From Manis javanica (taxonomy: Eukaryota > Chordata > Mammalia > Pholidota > Manidae): a stretch of DNA of 64,000 bases. Each line of letters opens with the position of its first letter. Position 1 is the stretch's first letter. Below the pieces are notes generated by a model. It was given only the letters and a program-made list of their open reading frames with translations. It did not search any database and had not been told where the DNA came from. The translations under genes and the position numbers were made by a program. The stretch is taken from positions 116,326,991 to 116,390,990 of the forward strand of contig NC_133166.1 of assembly GCF_040802235.1 (NCBI RefSeq), given 5' to 3'. Of this stretch, positions 1 through 11,800 are shown piece after piece.

Positions 1-217
1 TCAACAACTTTCTCTCATGTGGGTCAGAAAGAAAAGTTCTTTGCTGAGCACTAGCCCTTCTTCTGTAAGTTTGATAGTTCCAAATCACATTCACATGTGA
101 ACACACCCACGGACACACACATGCATCTACAGTTTTAAAAATAAACGGTAAAAGCAATACAAAATTCGCGTCTGCTTTGCAACACTGGTTGAGCTGAAGA
201 GAGCTTCCTGTACGGTG

Positions 218-1047
218 GCTATCACTTTCCAGCTCACGCAAGGTCTCCCCCCGACGCTATCACTTTCCAGCTCACGCAAGGTCTCCCCCCGACGCTATCA
301 CTTTCCAGCTCACGCAAGGTCTCCCCACCGACGCTATCACTTTCCAGCTCACGCAAGGTCTCCCCCCCGACGCTATCACTTTCCAGCTCACGCAAGGTCT
401 CCCCACAACGCTATCACTTTCCAGCTCACGCAAGGTCTCCCCCCACCGACGCTATCACTTTCCAGCTCACACAAGGTCTCCCCCCAACGTTATCACTTTC
501 CAGCTCACAAGGTCTTATCACTTTCCAGCTCACGCAAGGTCTCCCCCCACCGACGCTATCTCTCCCAGGTCTCCCCACAACGCTATCACTTTCCAGCTCA
601 CGCAAGGTCTCCCCCCCGACGCTATCACTTTCCAGCTCACGCAAGGTCTTCCCCCACCGACGCTATCACTTTCCAGCTCACGCAAGGTCTCCCCACAACG
701 CTATCACTTTCCAGCTCACCCAAGGTTCTCCCCACCGACGCTATCACTTTCCAGCTCACGCAAGGTCTCCCCCCCGACGCTATCACTTTCCAGCTCACGC
801 AAGGTCTCCCCACAACGACGCTATCACTTTCCAGCTCACGCAAGGTCTCCCCCCAACGTTATCACTTTCCAGCTCACGCAAGGTCTCTCCCCACCAACGC
901 TATCACTTTCCAGCTCACGCAAGGTCCCCCCCCGACGCTATCACTTTCCAGCTCACGCAAGGTCTCCCCACAACGCTATCACTTTCCAGCTCACGCAAGG
1001 TCTCCCCCCCGACGCTATCACTTTCCAGCTCACGCAAGGTCTCCCCC
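218..1047. repeat. 38-bp minisatellite (VNTR), about 21 units
   Basis: A unit of about 38 bp (core gctatcactttccagctcac, then gcaaggtctcccccc and gac/aac) repeats head to tail roughly 21 times. One unit near 541-580 is shortened. Units differ mainly in the length of the C run (about 4-8 C) and in small indels next to it. The plus strand is C-rich, so the minus strand carries one G run per unit. The array keeps long frames open because the unit has few stop codons; this is not a gene. Confidence 0.95.
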
Positions 1048-2647
1048 TCCTCCGGGAGGACTGGGCAGGAGCAGCTAGACCAGACCCACTCAGCGGGTGG
1101 CTCCGAGACAGATGGGTCCTTACCAACTACCACAAAAATCAAACTTGATTTTAGTAGATGGTCTCCATGATGTATTAGGCTCATATCCACAACAACGTAC
1201 AGTGTGGTTTTATAATAAGTTGTTCCTGGCAGGGGCAAAGAAAGCTCTGTTACCTAAAACTAGACTTTCACTTGGCATGGGACTTTGGCTAGAGCCAGGG
1301 TAAGCAAAGCCTGATTTTAAGAATGCCCAGGTCACAGCCATTACAGTTCTGTCTGTAATATGAGGTTAGGGGCTTCCCAATCGGTTTTTTTTTTTCATGT
1401 ACTTGGGCCCCTCAGGCACCTGCAAACGGGCTCTGGATTGGGCTACAAATATTGACCCAGCTGTGGGATACCTGGACCCACATCTTTGGGGAGGGTGGGG
1501 ATTAAGCAGGTCAAGAGCAAAGGGAGGAACGTTCCAGACAGACAGAACAGCCTCAGTGGTGGCCAGGCTGATGATGGGCAGGTGGACAGGGGCCAGACCC
1601 TGAGGGCCTTGTAAGAGTTCAGGTTTTATCCTCATATGCAAAGGGTCCAGGGAAGGGTCCTGAGGAGGGAGGCACATGACTCTTTGCATTAAAAAGCCTT
1701 CCATACTAGTTGCTGTAGGGAATAAAGTGGAGAGGGGCAGGGAGGGCATGAGGCTCCTGGAGCTGTCGGCCAAGGAGGAGGCGTGGCCGTGGGGGTGAGA
1801 GAGAGAAGGGCAGATTCAAAATACTTTCTGGAGGCAGAAATGCCAGGCCTTGCCAGAGAAGGTTCCTTGGTCTCTGTGAGTCCATGGCTCAGGGTAGACA
1901 TGAGATGTTCATGGGGGATTATTTTTAAATGTTGCCAACACAGCCCACCCACGCAGGCCTCTGGACACAGATGGGTTCAGGCTTGGGGATCAAGCTGGAC
2001 TCTTGAAAAGCTATGGACTTGCGCTGTTTTCTTCCCCAACCTGTTCCCCAAAAGCAAAGGTCTTCACTGAGCCCACCATTGCTGAGAAGTGCTTCAAGAA
2101 GCCCTGTCAAATCCCTTCTGGCCGCTATTTTAGAAACATTGTCAAGGACATTGCTGTCACTTACTCAGTGGCCTCTCTAAGGAGACCCATGAGATAAACT
2201 TCTTCTAGTGCTAACTGCTGAGAAAAGCTTCAGTTTCTCCAAGGAACCAGTACTCCTTTTCCTCTGACAATACGACAAAAGTCATTAGCAGGGTCTTCCC
2301 TTTTTGTTGCCAGGAAGCTCTGAGCCCAAGCCCACAAGCACAAGGGCCTGTCTTTGCTGCAAACTGTGGCACCTCTCCTCCCCGCAAACTGTCCCCCCAC
2401 TCTGCCAGCTTTCACTTCAAGGCACACCCCTTATAACAGTTTATTCTTATTGCTGTTTTACCATTCTTGTCACGTCTGTTCGTGCTCTAAGCTAAGCCCC
2501 TTAGATACAGATGGGTGGCATTCGCATGGCTAACACGCAGCCATGCCCTTTAAGCAGCAGCTGGAGGCTACTGTGCCCCACAGAAGTGTCTCGGGAACCA
2601 CAGGCTGTTTGTCTGCCCCCACTCCACTCTGCCCAGATGCCCCTTAC
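1048..2647. other. 3' flank of SLC22A20 exon 9, no gene recognised
   Basis: The last coding exon of SLC22A20, a short C-terminal tail, should lie on the minus strand below 2648. No convincing minus-strand exon with an acceptor and a tail typical of the family was found here. It may be in this stretch or beyond the window edge. A minus-strand AATAAA-like signal occurs near 2440, but nothing ties it to the gene. Confidence 0.5.
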
Positions 2648-2851
2648 CTCCTCTCCATCGCCTCGATGGTCTCTACCAGGGGTGCATTGCGGGTCTCAGC
2701 CAGGAAGCAAACAGCTAGCCCGGCCAGGATTGAGGTGGCCCCGAAGCCCACGGGTGGCAGGATGGCGTTGAACTCTCCAAGTGTGGTGACCAGGGGTGCA
2801 GCCAGGCCCCCAAAGCGGGCATTGACCGAGGCAAAGCCCATCCCCATCTGC
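2648..2851 (-). CDS. SLC22A20: SLC22A20 coding exon 9
   Basis: Residues 455-522: [29 protein letters not shown] and the TM12 end [17 protein letters not shown]. Acceptor CCTCAG|GCAG; donor GAGAGGAG|GTAAGG. A further short exon must supply the C-terminus. Confidence 0.92.
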
Positions 2852-5800
2852 CTGAGGAGTGTGGGCAGGTCAGTGGCCATGGCCTGGTCTCCCCCAGAGG
2901 GCCAGGAGCAGCGAGGGCTGGGTGTGGGGGGCAGAGCAGGAAGGGATGAAGAGCCTGCTTCAGCAAGCCCAGCAGGCGTCGGCCTGGAGCTCTAGGGCCT
3001 CCCCGCGTGAGACGGGCGCTCCTCTGCTTCCCACCGTGCACACACCTGATCTCCGTGGGGTACAGCTCTCCAGTGAACAGGTAGACGCAGATGAAGGAGC
3101 TGGCCAGGCAGCCTTTGCCCAGCGCCGCCTGGGCTGTACGCAGGGTCTGCATACCTGTGGAGGAGGGAAGCAGAGCTGGGGGGAGCTCAGAGCCCCAAAG
3201 GGGAGCAGGGAGGCAGAGAGGGGTGGTGGGAATGGCAGGGACTCAGGAGGGGCTAAGGTAGAAGGGGAGCAGAGGGTGAGCCCTCAGGCCTAACTGGTCA
3301 GGGGAGGTAGAGTCCTAACGTGGGCAGGGGTGAGAATGGGGATTTCCACGCCTCGTGTTCCCACCCGGGACCACGAAGCCCCCACGCCACCCTTCTCTGA
3401 CAGCCACTCCTCCTCTCTTACTTCCATCTGTCACCGAGTCCTAGGGGGAGGCAGGACAACTTTTGGGATATGGACAAAGTTTGTTGCTCTGACCCAGCTG
3501 GGTGACCTTGGTCTCTATTACTGACCCTCCCTGAGCTCATCTGCTTCACAGGGTCATCATTAGGTTGACATAACGTCATGAGTGCTAAGAGCCCACGGCT
3601 CGTGAAATGTTTGCTGATTCCATCATTATTAATATGCTTGTCATGCTATTGGTTATAAATATCAAAATTCAATGCACATGTCCAACATCAGGGCAAGGGA
3701 ATGACGGCACGCTCTCTGGGTTTGCTGGCAGCTCTGGCTGCACGCTGGAATCAGGAGGGGAGGTTTATAAAACACCCATGCTTGGGCCCCACCCCATCTC
3801 CATGACATCAAGGCTTCTTGAATCTGGGCTCAAGTTTGGGTATTTTTTTAAAGGTTCCCAGGAGATTCCAATGTGCAGTCAGAGTTGATAAACACCAGTC
3901 TAGATGGAATATTGTACAGTAATAAAAAATAAGAGTCATGAAGCATTTGTGCTAACATGGAAAAGCATATTTGTGTTACAACATATACTGAGAAAGGATG
4001 CATTTTGTGTACATATTAAGTATGTATACACATACATAACTCATATTATTGTGTATAAATATCTCAATTACATCAAACACAAAATCTTAAATAGATGAAA
4101 AGATTGGAAAAAAACACGTCAATAGTAATAATTATCCATTTTATAGGGAGGGACTGAGGCACAGAGAAATGACCCTGCTCAAGGCTGTGGGGCAGGGCTG
4201 GGGTGACCACTGGACCCTCAGCTTAGCACGTGCTCTGGGGCTCTGATGCTCAGCCCCGGCTTCTGCTGGAATCACCGGACAATTTTGTAAATACTGAGGG
4301 TTGGGTGCCACTCCTCGAGACCAAGTGTGTTGGCCTGGAGCCCCTGGGCTGGGCGTTGTCAATGGTCTCCTGGTGGGGATAATTACGGGCAGGTTTGCAA
4401 ACCACAATCCTGACTCCTCAGCTCTTGAGATGCTGCCCGGCCAGCTGTCCACCCTGCCAGTTGTTTTCATGGCATCAGCCTCATCTTCCGGATGAGACAG
4501 TGAGGGCCTGCAAGACTCATGTGCTTTGTAGACTCGCCCCCACGATGCTGATACCAGTACTAAATGCTTAATACAGACTCTACCGACCGACAGTCACTTT
4601 CTTCCCAGATCCAGAAGAACATCCCTCACTCAGCCTTGTTCCCCTGTTGTATCTGTTGCCCAGCAGACCCCAGACCCCAGGGGCTCCCTGGCCGTAATGG
4701 CAGATGCAGAGGGCTTACCTTCTGGCACAAACATGTTTGCGATCACCATGAGCCCGGCCAGGATGAGGAAGGAGGCCACCGTGGCCCGGCGACCCACATA
4801 AATCATGGTGGTGGTGGCCACCAGCATGGCCGGGATATCTATGACCCCGAACAGGACCTGCACCAGGTACACGCTGAGACCAAACTTTTGCAGGTCCATG
4901 GCCAGGCCGTAGTAAGCCAGGGAGTTGGAAAACCTGGGAGGGGAGGCAGAAGAGTCCTGCTTCACCCCGAGGTTCACTGTCCTGGGCCCGGGGGAGGCCA
5001 TGCAGGATGAATGTCACAGGACTCTTTCCCTAGGGATGTAAAATCCCCTGACCTGTACAACAAAGTCTCTGACTTTGGCCCTGGGGCCCAACCCCCTCCC
5101 TCTGCGTCCCTTCCAGCCACCGGCTCTGCTGAGTCCAGACCAGTCCAGGGTGTGTTTTCTTGGTCAGCACATCTCCCCTCCAGTAGCTGCAACGAGCATC
5201 ACATCTAAGAGGGAGAAAATGAGAGGCTTCCAACCAGGCGAAGCCTCCAAGAACCCTCACTGTGTCTCCCAGTGTTCGCGGAGAAACCTTCACCTGCAGA
5301 TGGTGGCTTCTGCCCAGCCGGCTTATGGTCAGAGACAGACAAGGCCTGGGGTTCCCACACTTAGGGTCTCCACAGAAATTTAAAAGGTCCCTAAGACAGT
5401 GTCTCCAAGAGATATTTACACACCCGTGTTCCCACTAGCATTATTCACACTAGCCAAAAGGTCGAAGCAACCCAAGCGTCCACCGACAGATGACTGGATG
5501 AGCAATAGATTGTGCGGACATGCAATTTCTCAGCCCTGAGAAGGAAGGAATTCTGATCACGCTGCAACGTGGCTGAAAGTTGAGGACATCACACAAAGTG
5601 AAATAAACCAGTCACAGAAAGATAAATATTGTATGATTCCACTTAACATGAAGTTCCTCAAGTACCAAAATCACAGAGACGGAAAGAGGAAAGGTGGCTG
5701 CCAGAGGCTGGGTCGAAGGGGATGGGGATTTTCCTAATGGAGGTTTTTTTCAGTTTTGCAAGATGAAAATCATGGCGGCGGCAGTCGCACAACACTGTGA

Positions 5801-8800
5801 ATGTGCTTGATGCCACTGGCGTGCGCGCTCACAGATAATCAAAATGCTAGATTTTATGGTAGGTGTATTTTGTCACATTTACTACTGATAAAAGCAAAAC
5901 AAAACCAAACAAGAGAGGGCCCCGAGGCAGGGGCTCGGCATTGGCCCTCCTGAACTCACCCGGGTGGGCTGGCCAGGCTTGGTTTCCCTGCAGGCCATGT
6001 GCCAGCACAGGCCCAGGATCACGTGGGGAGGGAGGGGGAAAAATAGAATTTGGCAGGGGCGGAAGGGGGTCTCTCCAAGCCAAGCGGCTTCTGCCTCCAA
6101 ACCACCTACTGAGAAACTCAGGCCCCAGGGCGCTGTGATGTCAGCAGGCAGATGAGGCTCCCCAAACAAAGACAAAATTCTTCCCTGCCTCCTAGCGCTC
6201 TGATCCGGAAATTACAAGCGTTTTAGGAGCTCTGTGCCAGGAACTGCGGGCAGAGAGACCAGTATCTAGACTTTCCACCGTCTCCTACCATGTGAGGCAG
6301 CGACTTCACGGGCTCCTGGGGTTAGGATAGGAATCAATACCACTAAGATTGGAGCTTTAGCTAGCTGCCCATCTATCTAGTACCTATTCTGGATACAGTT
6401 TTTTGTTAGATTTTTTTTACATTTTGGAATAAATTCATCTTCACAGAAAAGTTGAAAAATTAGGACCTCTCTGGGGGGCCATTATTCTGCCTACCACAAG
6501 TAGTATATTCCTACACTGGAATGCTATACAACATGAAGAATATGTTAAACTGTATACTATAGCACGGACGCAACTCACAAACAGCGAGCTGAACAAGAGA
6601 AACTAGTTACAAAAGAGCACACACTGTGGTTTAATTTACGTAAAATTTAAAAAGAGGCTGAAGTAATCTATGGCGTTAAAATCAGGATAATGATCACTGC
6701 TGAGAAGTGTAGTGACTGGAAGGAAGCGTCAGGGAGCTCCTGGGGGGCTTCTCATGTTTCCTTCTGGACCTGCTGCTGGTCAACAGGCTTGCACTTTGTG
6801 AAAATTTGCCACGTTGAATATCAGGCATTTCTGTATGTCTGTTAAGCTTCAATAAAAAGTAGATGTGGTAGGCAGATTCTAGGATGATCCCCCAAACTCC
6901 TTGCCCCTGGTGTACACATACCTTCTCCCAGTTATTCAAACACTAACCTGGGTGTTGTTGTGAGGGGATTTTGCAGAAGGAAATAAGGCCCCAATCATTT
7001 GACTCTGAGTCAACTGGGCCTCATCTAATCCTATAAATCCTTGAAATCTGAGTATAAAGGGTGAGGACAGAGGAGCCGGAGATTCGTAGCATGAGAGGGA
7101 TCTGCTGTGATGCAGATTCTCCGTTGAGATGGAGGTGGCCATGTGGCAGGGAATATGGGTGGCCTCTACGGGCTGACAGTGGCCCTTAGCTAGCAGCTGG
7201 TGAAGAAAAGAAGCCATCAGTCCCACAACTATAAAGAATTGAATTCAGCTGACAATTTGAATGAACCTGGAAGTGAATTCTTCCCCAGAGCCTCTAGAAA
7301 GGAATGCAGCTTGGCCACCACCTTCATTTCAGCCTTATCAAAAGACCATGAGCAGAGAGCCAGCCATATTATGCCCGGACTTCTGACACAGAGCTGTGGG
7401 CTCATAAATGGGTATTGTTTTAAGCCCCGATGTCATGGTGATTTGTTGTGCAGCAACATTAGATTAATACAATATACAAAAAGCGAAATGACCATTGAAA
7501 GGGTTGAGAGACACCCTGTCAAAAACTACCTGGTTTCCATTCATATCCTTTGCTTAATAACATGTATGTTTGCTCCACTGGGGGTTGGGGTGAGGAATCT
7601 AAGGTGCAGCCTTTGAAGGAAGCAAGCTCCCGGAGACTGAGTCTTCCCAGAGAGACTGAGTATGACTAGCCGGGAATGTCATCACAGTGATATTGTCGTG
7701 GTGGGAAAAACGGACCTGCATTCTCTTACAGTTCTGTGGCTCACCATATTTTAAAATCCATTCATTCACTGGTTTATTCATTCATCAAATATTTACTGCA
7801 AAGCAAACCATGTGCCATGAACCAGATTCATGTAACACTGCAAAGATATTTATAGACCTGATTAAGTTAGAAAAAGCAAGTAGCAGAGATGTATGGTATT
7901 AACCATTTTTGTAAGAATATGTGTGCATGTCTTGTATGTACAAAGGTCTGGAAGGATAGAAGCTCATGCTTCATAGGGTTTGCTGCTGAGGGATGCGAGG
8001 GAGAGTATAAAGTAAGAGGAACATGTACTTTCATCTTAGTGATAACAGGTGACACGCCTCAAATTTATCAAAAGGTCAGGTGCTGCTCAATCTGCTTCTG
8101 ATCTGTACAACCACACTGTGTGGTAGGTACTATTAGGGTACCAATGTTACAGATGGGGAAACTGAGGCACAGGGAGGTTAAGTAACTTGCTCAGGGTCAC
8201 ACAGCCAGTAAGTGGCCGAGCTGAGAGTCAAACCCAAGCAGTCAGTTTCCAAATGCCTGCCTCCTAAGCAATACACCACACTGCCTGTATGTTTCTGGAT
8301 TGTTTGGGAAAAAGCTTTTTACAGTAAGTATGACTTGTTTTTTAATTTAGGATAAACAAAGTAAAGAAAAAAAACCCAAGTTAACAGAAGGCATTTACAA
8401 TAGAAGTTAGTGAGAGCCTGTGGAAGTCCTCCAGCTCCTAACACCTCCTCCCGAGAGCCCTTTTTGAACTGCAGGAATCCCGCCTCCACCTCCGCCCACT
8501 GCAGGACTGCCCAGCCCCACAGGTGAATCTCCCCCACCCGCTGGCAGAGACCGCCCCCCCCCATCTGGGTGACCTGATCACTACAATGGCCAAATCACTT
8601 CCTTTTAACAGACGGGGACTTGGCTTATTCTTTCCACAAGGATCCAAGAGGGGACTTTCAACCCTGGAATTTTGAATTCATGTTTCTTCCCAGTGGGAAG
8701 AGGATGGAGAAGCAGGGGTTTGTGGGCCAGTGGAGAGCCTGAGCCGGTCAGCAGCTGTGGTCGCAGAAGGATGTCTCTCCCCTAACCTGGAGTCTGCGGA

Positions 8801-11800
8801 GCTGTCTGGCTGCCTGGGGCCAGAACTGGCCCACAGGCAATACTGTTGGGGCGGAAACCCACTGAAGGTCCATAGTGGGGGACATTCCCACATTTCCAGC
8901 GCACTGGGGACATAGCCCCAAAGTCAAATCAAAGAACAGACTCTACCGGAGTGCTCTCCCTGGCCAGGTGTGCAATTATGTGTCTTATCTTCTAGTCCTT
9001 ACAAGGACCTTGGTGGCAGGTGGCTAGCTCACTACACAGGTGTGGGCAATACGTCATTATTGACTCTATAAAGACCTCTGCCCAGTGCTCTGGGCAATAT
9101 GGTGGCATGGCTGCAAGGCTGCAGGAGAGCAGAGCAGAGACTGGAGTGGTGGCAGTGCTGAGGACAGAGCCCCAGAGGATGGCTGCGGGGGCAGAGAGGC
9201 CCAGAGGCAGAGACGGGCTTGCTGCATGCAGACTCGCTCTGAATGAATGGGATTTTAGTGATTGACATGCCACCGTGGAAATAAAGTTGGGTATAACCCT
9301 TTCACCCCAAGAACATTCTACTGTTATTTCTTTGGTCACACTGAATCCATAGTGAACTTGCCTGGGGCTGAAACCCTTTGGCAAGACAGTTGCCTGGGTG
9401 ATTCCAATGGGTGTCCCTGCCCAGGTGAGACCCACTGCTCAGATGTAGGGTCCCTAGGTCAGCATGGATGTCTCATCAGTCAGCACATCTAAGTGCCCAG
9501 CAGAGGGCCAGAGGACCCTGGATACTCAGAGGGTCCTGGAGAAAGAGGACGGAACAGGACTGATTTCACAAGGCTCACCTGCTCATTGCATTAAGAGTAT
9601 TTAGAACAGAGTTTACACGTCGGGGCAAAAGGCACGGCCCTGCCTCAGGTGGAAGGCTTGGGCTTGAGCACACCACCTACCAGACCACCATGAGACAGCA
9701 GGTGACCTTGCGGATGGCTGGGGTTCGGAAGAGGTCCAAGACTGAGTTGGAGGTGCGGACACTTGCAAACTCATTCTGGATGTAGGAGCTCACCACCTGG
9801 GTGAGGGAAATTTGATCAGGTGAAGGGAGGGATCTGTGACTGTTTCCTTGCTATTTCCCTTCATCAAGGGAAGGAGGCCAAGGCTGAGGCCCCTGGCAGG
9901 ATGGCTGGCTCTAGGCTCCCATCCCGGGACTGAAGACCCTTGATGGGCTGTTTCCAGGGCTTTGGGGAGAAGTAGAGGCTCTAACACGAGTCCCAAGTCT
10001 CCTGACATGCCTGCTGATTAGGATAAAATTGCCATCAGTGGTTCTAGCAGGACCCTCGCTTCTGGAATAGGCTCTGAAATGGTCTTGGCCAAAGGTTAAG
10101 AAGAGGGGTCCCAAGTGGTTCAGCCACTTTCCACTGTACAAATTACCAAACTCATCCAAACTTCGGCTTCCTCGTTGGCAAAAGTGAGGCATTAAATGGG
10201 ACTATGTACATAAAGCCCTTAGCATACTGCCTAGCATGGGGTGCTTATTTATAACAAATGGTAACTATCTTATAATAAAGGTGCTTTGGTTACTATTTGA
10301 TAATTTCACTTTATGATTTCTATTTTAGTATTTTTTAATTTTATTTTACTTAAATTTCAGCTGGATGTCAGTGAGAATGGAGTTATTTCCCCATTGCACA
10401 GATGGATAGACTGGTGAAAAAAGCAGTTAAATTATGTATCCCAGATCACACAGCCACTCAATGGTTAAACATTCCTGTGGCACCGGAACACTTCCTGTTC
10501 GGCTTGTTCCCCGGGTTTTCACCTGGTTGGGGATGAGTCCCGGGAAGCTGCTAAACCCAGGCTCCTGGGCTTCTACTCTTCCTCTTACCCACCCCGCCTA
10601 CCTCCTTGGTCAGCCTTTCCCCTTCCTCCTTCCTCCCGTTCAGTGCAGCCACCTTCCGCAGGCTCTGCAGGGCTAGCTGGGGTTTGCCGTGGAGCAGGAG
10701 CCATCGCGGCGATTCTGGCAGCCACCTGGCACCGAGAGGGATGAAGAATGAGCCAGAGTTGAGTGGCGCTCATTCCCCAAACCCAACTGCACCTGAATTC
10801 ACCTTCTTTCAGACCCTAAAAACGGTGAAATGTCCTGCTGTCTGCGGAGTCGGGGAGACTGGGGGACATGCCAGCGTCCCTTCTGTGCAGCATGTCACAC
10901 AGAAGTCACTGGAGGACACGTAGAGACTCATTGGACTTTGGATATGCACAGCACAGGCTTTGAATCGGGTTCTGACCCCTGGTGGCCTTGAATAAGTCAC
11001 GGACCACCCCACCCCCTGAGCTGCGCCTCAGCTCCCCTCCTGAAAAATGCCATGGGGCTGTCCTGAGGGGCTAAGGAACTGATGAAGGAAAAGCGCTTGG
11101 AACGTTCTGGAGCCCCACACTAATGTAAGGGATTTTGTCAGAGCACTGAGCACCGGCCCTCCTTTGTGTCCCCACCATGTCCAGAAGCCCCACACCCCAA
11201 ACCTCTGATAGGGACTGGTGGGGGCTCAGACACACAGGCTGCCCCCTCCCCACCCTGTGCTCAGGACGTACCAAGAATAGAGGAAAAAGATGAGGAAGGG
11301 AACGGAGACGGCAAACTGCAGCCACCGCCAGGGGCGGATCAGGTATGCCACGCCGGCCAGGATGAGCTGGCCCAGGGTGAAGGAGTACCCCAGCAAGACC
11401 CCGGCCACCGTGCGGCCCCGGGTGGGCATCCACTCCACCACTGCAGAGGAAAGCAGAGCAGGCTCAGGGCTGCATGTTTATGTAATTCACCCCATCCCCT
11501 TTGCAGTACCTCTGACCTCACTCCTCAGGCCAGGTAAATCCCAGGGGACCACAAAACTAACCAAACCATGAAAATATCAGAAGAAATCATGGAAGACTTT
11601 TTTTCGATCTTTGAGTCAGGAAAGACTTTTATAAGAGTGTCACCAAATCCAGAAACAATAAAAGGAAAGATCAACAAACAATAAAAATAGGAAGTATCTG
11701 CATTTAAAAAAGAAAAAAACACCATAAACCAAGTCATAATGCCAGACAAAAAGCAATTCAAATAACCAATAAAAGGTGAATTTTGCTAATACTGGAATCA

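Noticed and set aside
218-1047. CRISPR-like array
   Set aside because: Units are contiguous with no unique spacers, and the DNA is mammalian.
215-1078. 287-codon ORF with a repeating protein pattern
   Set aside because: It is the translation of the 38-bp minisatellite. Other frames and the opposite strand are also open, and the unit length is not a multiple of three.
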